8,540 nt of DNA, taken from positions 1 to 8,540 of the forward strand of contig JAILFQ010000243.1 in NCBI GenBank assembly GCA_024697505.1, given 5' to 3'. Position numbers and translations under genes: made by a program. This DNA comes from Lachnospiraceae bacterium (lineage in GTDB: Bacteria > Bacillota > Clostridia > Lachnospirales > Lachnospiraceae). A model generated the notes under the pieces. It worked only from the letters and a program-made list of their open reading frames with translations, was not told the origin of the DNA and ran no database searches. Positions 1 to 5,536 of this stretch are shown piece after piece; the stretch's first letter is position 1, and each line of letters starts with the position of its first letter.

Positions 1-50
1 TAATTCCGTTCCCAAGAACAGTAAACAACTGCGACTTATAAAAATTTTCA

Positions 51-80
51 CCCCGGCATCAAATGATGTCGGGGTTTTTG
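51..80 (+). terminator. Rho-independent terminator of an upstream unit
   Basis: The arm CCCCGGCATC (51-60) pairs with GATGTCGGGG (65-74) over 10 bp with one G-U pair and an AAAT loop. A run of five T follows at 75-79. This is a textbook intrinsic terminator for a plus-strand gene that lies before the window. No coding sequence can be assigned with confidence in bases 1-50. Confidence 0.88.
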
Positions 81-146
81 TGTCTGTGTACTTGCGGGAC
101 GAATATTTTAATGATAAACTCACTATAAATCTACCCAAAAATGATG

Positions 147-180
147 TAGAAGCAACGTGAAAATAGAAGCAACGTGAAAA
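147..180. repeat. Exact 17-bp tandem duplication
   Basis: The unit TAGAAGCAACGTGAAAA occurs at 147-163 and again, with no mismatch and no spacer, at 164-180. The second copy runs directly into the first 46-47-bp repeat. Exact head-to-tail copies suggest recent duplication, for example by replication slippage. Confidence 0.92.
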
Positions 181-315
181 AAGAAAGCCTCTTAAATGTT
201 TGCGGGCAAAGTGTGCTGCAGTTAAAAAAGAAAGCTTCTTGAATGTTTGCGGGTAAGTGTGCTGCAGTTAAAAAAGAAAGCTTCTTAAATGTTTGCGGGT
301 AAGTGTGCTGCAGTG
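177..315. repeat. Three tandem 46-47-bp direct repeats
   Basis: The copies lie at 177-223 (47 bp), 224-269 (46 bp) and 270-315 (46 bp). Each starts with an A-run and GAAAGC, passes through CTCTTAAATG or CTTCTTRAATG, then TTTGCGGG, and ends in GTGTGCTGCAGT. Copies two and three differ at only a few positions; copy one has an extra base and CC for CT. Each of the last two copies holds a small dyad, AAGAA-AGC-TTCTT, and all three hold the palindrome CTGCAG. There are no unique spacers, so this is a tandem array and not CRISPR. A shorter, decayed copy follows at about 359-387. Confidence 0.92.
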
Positions 316-340
316 AAAAAGTACAGCATAAGAAAAGTAA

Positions 341-358
341 GATGTAGAAGATGTAGAA
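341..358. repeat. Exact 9-bp tandem duplication
   Basis: GATGTAGAA is present at 341-349 and again at 350-358. A related GATGTAGAAG also occurs at 143-152, at the start of the 17-bp duplication, so the same short motif frames the array on both sides. Confidence 0.8.
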
Positions 359-387
359 GTTAAAGAAAGGAGTTTGCGGCGGGTTAA
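359..387. repeat. Decayed fourth copy of the direct repeat
   Basis: GTTAAAGAAAGG (359-370) followed by AGTTTGCGGCGGGTTAAG (371-388) aligns by eye with the GTTAAAAAAGAAAGC and TGTTTGCGGGTAAG blocks of the three intact repeats, with the CTTCTTAA block missing. The match is imperfect and was judged by eye. The copy holds an AAAGGAG string at 366-372 that looks like a ribosome site but may only be a repeat remnant. Confidence 0.5.
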
Positions 388-454
388 GCGAGAAGTGCGA
401 AGTGTAAAGCGTGAAGGCACAAGCCTTAAATCACTTAAAGCCGCGACAAAAAGG

Positions 455-2677
455 ATGAAGCTTAGTATTTCTAACGAAAAAGGTGTAGACATTACAAAAG
501 GCATGATGGGCCTTTTCTTTGAGGACATAAATTATGGTGCAGACGGTGGTCTTTATGCGGAAATGATAGAAAACCGTTCTTTTGAATTTTTAAAAACAAC
601 CGGAGTTAATCCGGATATGTATGCGTCAAAGTATGACGGTGGATATGGCTGGTATGAAAGACCGGCGGGTACAGCCTTTGTGGCAATGGATTACGTAACA
701 GAAAATCCGCTTACGGAGGAGAACCCACATTACCTTCATTTGCATACGGCAAAGGAAGAATGCGGATTTGCCAATAAAGCCTACGACGGAATCTTCTTAA
801 AGAAGGGCGCAAAATACAACTTTACTTTCTTTATGAATAAATTTGATTATGACGGCATTGTTAGAGTGCAGGTTAGAAAGGATAAAGACGTTTATCTTTC
901 CTGCGACATAGACTGCGGGAAAATAGCATGGAATACAGGTGCTTCCGCACCGGAGCTTAAAAGAGCGGAAGAACCTAAACTTATGGCGGTGGACTACAGA
1001 AGCAGCACAGCAAGCACCGGGAATTCTGCAAGCGCTTCAGAAAGCAGCACAGCAAGAGGCACAGCAAGCAACTCCGCAAATTGTGTAAGCGGCACATCAG
1101 CATGCGACGGAAATTCTGCAAGCAACTCTGTAAATTGCGCAAGTAATGATGCCCCGGAATCCGTCTCCGCAGCTCCGTTCTTTAAAGTTACCGACATGCA
1201 CGACGGCTGGAAAAGATACGAGTTTACTCTCACTTCCCAGGTGGACTTAAAAGCGGGCGAGTTCACAATTCTTCTTTCAAAACCGGGGACTGTAGACTTC
1301 GACTTTATTTCCGTTATACCTGCAGATGCCGTTTACGGTGTATTCAGAAAAGATCTGCTTGAATGCTTAAAAGAGATACATCCGGGCTTCTTAAGATTTC
1401 CGGGTGGCTGCGTAATAGAAGGAAACGGTCTTGCAAACAGATACCAATGGAAGCTCTCCGTTGGCGACGTTACAAGAAGAAAAGCCAACTGGAACCGCTG
1501 GTCCGTGCACGACAACGGGGACAGAAACAACTTTACAAGCAAATTCCCTCATTACAACCAGACTCTCGGAATAGGCTACTACGAGTACTTTTTGCTCTGC
1601 GAATACCTTGGAGCAAAGGCAGTGCCGGTAGTAAATGTAGGCCTGGCCTGCCAGTACATGTCCAAGCAGCTTGTAAAAACAGATGACCCTAAGTTTATGG
1701 AATTTGTAAATGATGCCATAGACCTTATAGAATTTGCAAACGGCGGCGCAGACACCAAATGGGGCGCATTAAGATGCGAGATGGGCCACCCGCAGCCATT
1801 CGGGCTTGAGCTCCTTGGAATAGGAAATGAACAATGGGAAACAGAAGAAGTAGACTTCTTTAAAAGATATACAATATTCGAAGAAAATATACATGCAAAA
1901 TATCCGGAGATTAAGCTTATCGGCTCTGCCGGCCCGGATGTGCATACGGAAAGATACGACGCTGCATGGAAGTTCTACCATGAAAACGCAGGAAAAGAAA
2001 ACTTTGTCTACTCCGTAGACGAGCACTACTACATGTCTCCTGAATGGTTTGTTGCAAATACTCATTTCTATGACGAATACCCAAGAGACGTTAAAGTATT
2101 CTCCGGAGAATACGCCGCTCACCCAAGAAGAGAGGCGGGAATGTCCTCCAGAAACACACTTGAAGGCGCAGTTGCAGAAGCAGCTTTCCTCACAGGCGTG
2201 GAAAGAAACGCAGATGTGGTTGTTATGTCCAGCTACGCACCCCTCCTTGCAAGAGAAGGCTACGTGCAGTGGGCACCTGACATGGTTTGGTTTAACGCAG
2301 AAACCGTTTACGGCTCTCCAAGCTACTATGTACAAAAGATGTTCGCAAACCACACAGGAGATTACACCCTCAAATCCACACTCCCGGGCGGCGAAGAAAG
2401 AAAGATCTTCGTATCGGTTTCTTACAACAAAAATGATGGCGAGACAATAGTAAAACTTGTAAACGCATCTGACGAAGCTCAGGAAATAGAGCTTGAGTGC
2501 GAAAAAGAAATCAAGCAGGGGGCAAAACTTTGCTGTCTTACCGGAAATGATAAGCGCGCATACAACACAAGCGTTAACCCGTTAAGAGTTGCACCTTGCA
2601 AGAAAGAACTTGGAGCAGAGGAACTTAAGAAACTTTATGCACCTGCAAACTCTGTAAGTGTTTACAGGATCAAGTAA
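455..2677 (+). CDS. GH51 alpha-L-arabinofuranosidase, cytoplasmic
   Basis: The 740-residue product should release terminal alpha-L-arabinofuranosyl units from arabino-oligosaccharides taken up by the cell. The N-terminus carries the GH51-type GLFFEDINYGADGGLYAE block (about 20-37), followed by a carbohydrate-binding-like beta region, the catalytic barrel, and a C-terminal beta domain from about 560. The acid/base is E459 in GIGNEQWE and the nucleophile is E552 in FSGEYAA, so the enzyme looks active. There is no signal peptide. Residues 183-241 form a Ser/Ala/Asn-rich low-complexity insertion with three cysteines that splits the beta region before FFKVTDMHDGW. The ATG at 455 is chosen because the family-like sequence starts there. 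An in-frame TTG at 374 would add 27 K/R-rich residues encoded by repeat-derived DNA and has a Shine-Dalgarno only 1 nt away. The ATG has only AAGG touching it, so the true start is not certain. No terminator follows. Confidence 0.93.
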   Translation: MKLSISNEKGVDITKGMMGLFFEDINYGADGGLYAEMIENRSFEFLKTTGVNPDMYASKYDGGYGWYERPAGTAFVAMDYVTENPLTEENPHYLHLHTAKEECGFANKAYDGIFLKKGAKYNFTFFMNKFDYDGIVRVQVRKDKDVYLSCDIDCGKIAWNTGASAPELKRAEEPKLMAVDYRSSTASTGNSASASESSTARGTASNSANCVSGTSACDGNSASNSVNCASNDAPESVSAAPFFKVTDMHDGWKRYEFTLTSQVDLKAGEFTILLSKPGTVDFDFISVIPADAVYGVFRKDLLECLKEIHPGFLRFPGGCVIEGNGLANRYQWKLSVGDVTRRKANWNRWSVHDNGDRNNFTSKFPHYNQTLGIGYYEYFLLCEYLGAKAVPVVNVGLACQYMSKQLVKTDDPKFMEFVNDAIDLIEFANGGADTKWGALRCEMGHPQPFGLELLGIGNEQWETEEVDFFKRYTIFEENIHAKYPEIKLIGSAGPDVHTERYDAAWKFYHENAGKENFVYSVDEHYYMSPEWFVANTHFYDEYPRDVKVFSGEYAAHPRREAGMSSRNTLEGAVAEAAFLTGVERNADVVVMSSYAPLLAREGYVQWAPDMVWFNAETVYGSPSYYVQKMFANHTGDYTLKSTLPGGEERKIFVSVSYNKNDGETIVKLVNASDEAQEIELECEKEIKQGAKLCCLTGNDKRAYNTSVNPLRVAPCKKELGAEELKKLYAPANSVSVYRIK
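1001..1171 (+). repeat. Low-complexity, internally duplicated insertion inside GH51
   Basis: Codons 183 to about 239 encode mostly Ser, Ala, Asn, Thr and Gly. The DNA shows imperfect duplications: AGCAGCACAGCAAG at 1001-1014 and again near 1043; GGRAATTCTGCAAGC twice; and GCAAGCAACTCYGYAAATTG twice. The copies keep the reading frame. Sequence on both sides reads as normal GH51-type beta region, so this is probably an expanded surface loop and not an assembly fault. Confidence 0.75.
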
Positions 2678-2806
2678 ATCCCGTAATCTTTTTGTGGAAA
2701 TATTGTCAAATATGTAGTAAAATTGAGTGTGAACTATTATAGCTAAGCTGTAGCTTTGCGCGTATCATTAGAAAAAACAGGTAAGTGGCAAAGAAAGGGG
2801 ACAGTA

Positions 2807-3586
2807 ATGAGAATAATAACTGTTGATGACGAAAAGTTTGAACTTGAAAGTCTTACAAGAGCCGTTAAGGAAGCGGTTCCGGACGCAGAAGTTGAGTCCT
2901 TCAGAGAGGCGGTAGACGCCTTGAAGTATGCTTCGGCAAACCTTATAGATGTTGCCTTCCTGGATATAGAGATGAAGGAAATGAGCGGCATTATGCTGGG
3001 CAAGAGACTTAAACTCTTAAATCCTAAGACAAATGTTATTTTTGCAACCGGCTATACCAATTACCGCGAAGTTGCGTTTGATATGCACGCCAGCGGCTAT
3101 ATTACCAAACCTATAACAGTGGACAGGATCAAAGAGGAAATGAAAGACCTCCGCTATCCGCTGGAACTAAAGAGCACAAGAACCATAAGAGTACAGACTT
3201 TCGGAGACTTCGAGGTTTTTGTTAACGACAAACACGCAGAATTTAAATATATTAAGACTAAAGAACTTTTTGCCTTCCTTGTAGACAGGCATGGGGAAAT
3301 TACAACAAACGCCGAACAAATGAAGATCTTGTTCGGGGATGATACCCACTCTTCAGATCTTCAGTGCCTGCATGCAGACCTTAGAGACGTTCTTAAAAAA
3401 TCCGCATGCGAAGATGCCCTTGTACAGCGCTGGGGCAAACTTGGAGTGGCACCGGACAAACTGGACTGTGATGCATACGACTGGGAAAAAGGCCTGGCGT
3501 ATGCCCTCAACTCTTACAAAGGGGAATATATGGCTCAGTACGATTGGGCTAAATTCTCATCCGGAGTACCGGAACTTGCAGAGTAG
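2807..3586 (+). CDS. Orphan response regulator with SARP-like output domain
   Basis: The 259-residue protein is a two-component response regulator. Its receiver spans about 1-118, with acidic residues D7 and D8, phospho-acceptor D53 in FLDIEM, T81 in ATGY and K101 in TKP, which is the full set needed for phosphorylation. Residues about 126-220 resemble a winged-helix DNA-binding domain: FGDFEVFV, then KTKELFAFLVDRHG, then LHADLRDVL. It ends with YKGEYMAQYDWA, which looks like the start of the bacterial transcriptional activation (BTAD) domain of SARP regulators, but the rest is missing. The ATG at 2807 has AAAGGGG at 2794-2800 with 6 nt spacing and starts exactly at the receiver strand MRIITVDDE; an upstream in-frame TTG at 2756 is unlikely. 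No histidine kinase lies beside it, so its signal and targets are unknown. It follows GH51 by 129 bp with no terminator between, so the two could be transcribed together. Confidence 0.88.
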   Translation: MRIITVDDEKFELESLTRAVKEAVPDAEVESFREAVDALKYASANLIDVAFLDIEMKEMSGIMLGKRLKLLNPKTNVIFATGYTNYREVAFDMHASGYITKPITVDRIKEEMKDLRYPLELKSTRTIRVQTFGDFEVFVNDKHAEFKYIKTKELFAFLVDRHGEITTNAEQMKILFGDDTHSSDLQCLHADLRDVLKKSACEDALVQRWGKLGVAPDKLDCDAYDWEKGLAYALNSYKGEYMAQYDWAKFSSGVPELAE

Positions 3587-3600
3587 CTAAGACATCAACA

Positions 3601-3632
3601 AGCCACCGTAGTCTCCTGCGGTGGCTAATTTT
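3601..3632 (+). terminator. Terminator-like hairpin between the regulator and rfbB
   Basis: AGCCACCGTAG (3601-3611) pairs with CTGCGGTGGCT (3616-3626) over 11 bp with one G-U pair and a TCTC loop, followed by AATTTTA. The U-tract is short and broken by A, so termination may be partial. Only 25 nt separate it from the rfbB start, and no promoter is visible in that space. Confidence 0.72.
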
Positions 3633-3657
3633 ATGCAAAGGGCGGAAGGACCAAATC

Positions 3658-4716
3658 TTGAAAACATATCTTGTTACCGGCGGCGCCGGCTTTATCGGAT
3701 CCAACTTTATACACTATCTTTTGGAAGAATGCGGAAATGATGTGCGCGTAATTAACCTGGACGCTCTTACATACGCAGGAAATCCGGACAACTTAAAAGA
3801 TATAGAAAAAGACCCGCGTTATAGCTTTGTGCAGGCGGATCTGGCAGACAGAGAAGCGGTCTTTAACATAATTAAAGCAAATCCGATAGACTATGTTGTA
3901 CACTTTGCGGCAGAGTCTCATGTGGATAACTCCATTAAAGACCCGGCAGTGTTTATAAGAACCAACGTGCTTGGAACCAACAACCTTCTGGACGCGGTAA
4001 AAGAAGCCTGGGAAACAGAAGCCGCAAAAACCAAACGCTTTCTCTACGTTTCCACAGACGAGGTGTACGGAATGCTCCCGGATGACGGAGTATCATTTTT
4101 TACGGAGGAAACTCCTTTTAACCCCTCCAGCCCGTATGCCGCAAGTAAGGCGGCAGCAGATATGCTTGTTATGGCCTACCACAAAACCTACGGCTTTCCG
4201 GCACTTGTAACAAACTGTTCCAACAACTACGGACCTAACCAGTTTCCGGAAAAGTTTATTCCGCTCATTATTACAAATGCCCTTAAGGGCAAGAAAATAC
4301 CCCTTTACGGTAGCGGCACCAACATAAGAGACTGGCTCTTTGTAAAAGATCACTGCAGAGGAATACATATGGCCCTCCTTAACGGAAAGTGCGGAGAACG
4401 CTACAACATAGGCGGCCATAACGAAAAACGAAACATAGAAATAATCAAGATAATAATTAAGACTCTTAGGGAACTTCTCCCGGAAAATGATGAAAGAAGA
4501 AGCAAAATCACCGAAGAACTTATTGAATACGTGCCTGACAGAAAAGGACATGACGTGCGCTACGCCATAAATCCGGACAAGATAAAAAAAGAACTGGGTT
4601 GGGAAGTAGAAACTCATTTTGAGGAAGGAATAAAGAAAACCGTTGAGTGGTATATTAATAACGCAGAATGGTGCGAAAGAGTACTTGACGGAAGTTACAG
4701 GGAAAAAAGCACATAA
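3658..4716 (+). CDS. rfbB: dTDP-glucose 4,6-dehydratase
   Basis: This is the second enzyme of dTDP-L-rhamnose synthesis: it turns dTDP-glucose into dTDP-4-keto-6-deoxyglucose with a tightly bound NAD. The 352 residues match the usual length of RmlB. The NAD-binding Rossmann motif TGGAGFIG is at 7-14. The catalytic Thr-Asp-Glu lies in STDEVYG (T133, D134, E135). The short-chain dehydrogenase pair Y160 and K164 is in YAASK. A conserved substrate-side stretch, NCSNNYGPNQFPEK, follows. The start codon is TTG at 3658, supported by GGAAGGA at 3644-3650 with 7 nt spacing and by the protein beginning directly with the first Rossmann strand. It is the first gene of a compact operon; the next gene starts 34 nt after its stop. 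Confidence 0.96.
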   Translation: MKTYLVTGGAGFIGSNFIHYLLEECGNDVRVINLDALTYAGNPDNLKDIEKDPRYSFVQADLADREAVFNIIKANPIDYVVHFAAESHVDNSIKDPAVFIRTNVLGTNNLLDAVKEAWETEAAKTKRFLYVSTDEVYGMLPDDGVSFFTEETPFNPSSPYAASKAAADMLVMAYHKTYGFPALVTNCSNNYGPNQFPEKFIPLIITNALKGKKIPLYGSGTNIRDWLFVKDHCRGIHMALLNGKCGERYNIGGHNEKRNIEIIKIIIKTLRELLPENDERRSKITEELIEYVPDRKGHDVRYAINPDKIKKELGWEVETHFEEGIKKTVEWYINNAEWCERVLDGSYREKST

Positions 4717-4750
4717 ATGCTCAAGAAATGCTGAATATCAGGAGAAGCAA

Positions 4751-5536
4751 ATGAAGGGAATAATACTCGCCGGGGGAAGCGGCACAAGGCTTTACCCGCT
4801 TACAAAGGTAATAAGCAAACAGCTTTTGCCGGTATATGACAAACCTATGGTTATGTACCCGCTGGCAACACTTCTGCAGGCAGGAATAAGAGAAATACTC
4901 ATTATTACAACTCCGGTGGACCTAAACAGATTTAAAGGCCTTATAGGAGAAGAAATAGAAGTCTGCGAAGGGGATAAAGCCCACATTTGCTATGCTTCCC
5001 AGGAGAAAGCAAACGGCATTGCGGAAGCCTTTATCATTGGAAAGGAATTTGTCGGAAAAGACAGCGTTGCCCTTATTTTAGGAGACAATTTCTTTTACGG
5101 AGAAAGCTTTAAAGACACCGTAAAAAGTGCTGTAGACCGCTTTAACCAAAACGGCCTTTCCACCATATTCGGAATAAAGTGTAAGAACCCAAAAGCCTAC
5201 GGAGTTATAGAATTTAACTCTGAAGGGCAGGTGCTTTCCGTAGAAGAAAAACCGGAAAAACCAAAATCTTCTTACGCGGTGCCGGGACTTTACTTTTACT
5301 CCAACGAAGTAATAAAACTTGCGGAAAACCTTAAACCATCCGCAAGAGGAGAAATAGAAATAACAGACATTAACAACGAATATATAAAGCTTGGAAAACT
5401 CCACGTGGAGCTGCTTCCGGAAGGAACTGTGTGGATGGACATGGGAACGCCGGAGCTTTTGCTTGCCGCAGCCAACTTTGTTGCGGAAAAGAAAAATGAT
5501 GGTACAGAGGTAGGGAACTTTAAATGTCACAGATAA
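4751..5536 (+). CDS. rfbA: Glucose-1-phosphate thymidylyltransferase, C-terminally short
   Basis: The enzyme activates glucose-1-phosphate with dTTP to give dTDP-glucose, the first step of dTDP-L-rhamnose synthesis. The nucleotide-binding loop GGSGTRLYPLTK is at 8-19, and the metal-binding aspartate is D112 in LGDNFFYG. The conserved EEKPEKPKS stretch and WMDMGTPELLL follow. The product has 261 residues, about 30 fewer than the usual RmlA of about 290: it stops shortly after ANFVAEKK, where typical members continue with a helical tail. The ATG at 4751 has AGGAG at 4740-4744 with 6 nt spacing and starts at MKGIILAGG; the in-frame extension back to 4643 overlaps rfbB and looks spurious. The last 13 nt overlap the next gene, so translation is probably coupled. 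The active-site residues are intact; loss of the tail may affect allosteric control or oligomer contacts, which is inference. Confidence 0.93.
   Translation: MKGIILAGGSGTRLYPLTKVISKQLLPVYDKPMVMYPLATLLQAGIREILIITTPVDLNRFKGLIGEEIEVCEGDKAHICYASQEKANGIAEAFIIGKEFVGKDSVALILGDNFFYGESFKDTVKSAVDRFNQNGLSTIFGIKCKNPKAYGVIEFNSEGQVLSVEEKPEKPKSSYAVPGLYFYSNEVIKLAENLKPSARGEIEITDINNEYIKLGKLHVELLPEGTVWMDMGTPELLLAAANFVAEKKNDGTEVGNFKCHR

Larger units (their letters stand above)
81..454. other. Repeat-rich non-coding leader before the GH51 gene
   Basis: This stretch lies between the upstream terminator and the likely GH51 start codon and holds no convincing gene on either strand. It contains the 17-bp tandem duplication, the 46-47-bp direct repeats and the short duplications listed separately. 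A weak -10-like TATAAA sits at 124-129 without a good -35 box, so no promoter is claimed. If transcription starts near there, the repeats would lie in a 5' untranslated leader of roughly 300 nt. Reading frames across the region give K/R-rich low-complexity peptides unlike real proteins. Confidence 0.6.

Noticed and set aside
1..50. 3' end of an upstream gene
   Set aside because: All short frames are compatible with several stops and there is too little sequence to identify a protein; only the terminator is supported.
177..315. CRISPR array
   Set aside because: The repeats are directly adjacent with no unique spacers and no cas gene is in the window.
374..454. TTG at 374 as the true GH51 start, adding 27 residues
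   Set aside because: The Shine-Dalgarno is 1 nt away, the added residues are K/R-rich and come from repeat-like DNA, and the family-like sequence begins at the ATG at 455. It is kept as an open question in the findings.
1769..2353. Long reverse-strand ORF opposite GH51 (194 residues)
   Set aside because: It is antisense to well-conserved catalytic sequence, is Cys/Phe/Val-rich in the way shadow frames are, and has no recognisable motif.
2703..2740. Promoter before the response regulator (TTGTCA with TAAAAT or TATTAT)
   Set aside because: The spacing between -35-like and -10-like boxes is 9 or 26 bp, neither of which fits a sigma-70 promoter.
2756..2806. TTG at 2756 as the response regulator start
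   Set aside because: The receiver domain begins at the ATG at 2807, which has a well-spaced AAAGGGG; the extra 17 residues have no domain support.
4643..4750. N-terminal extension of RfbA overlapping rfbB
   Set aside because: The nucleotidyltransferase fold begins at MKGIILAGG, the ATG at 4751 has a good ribosome site, and the extension lies mostly within rfbB in another frame.
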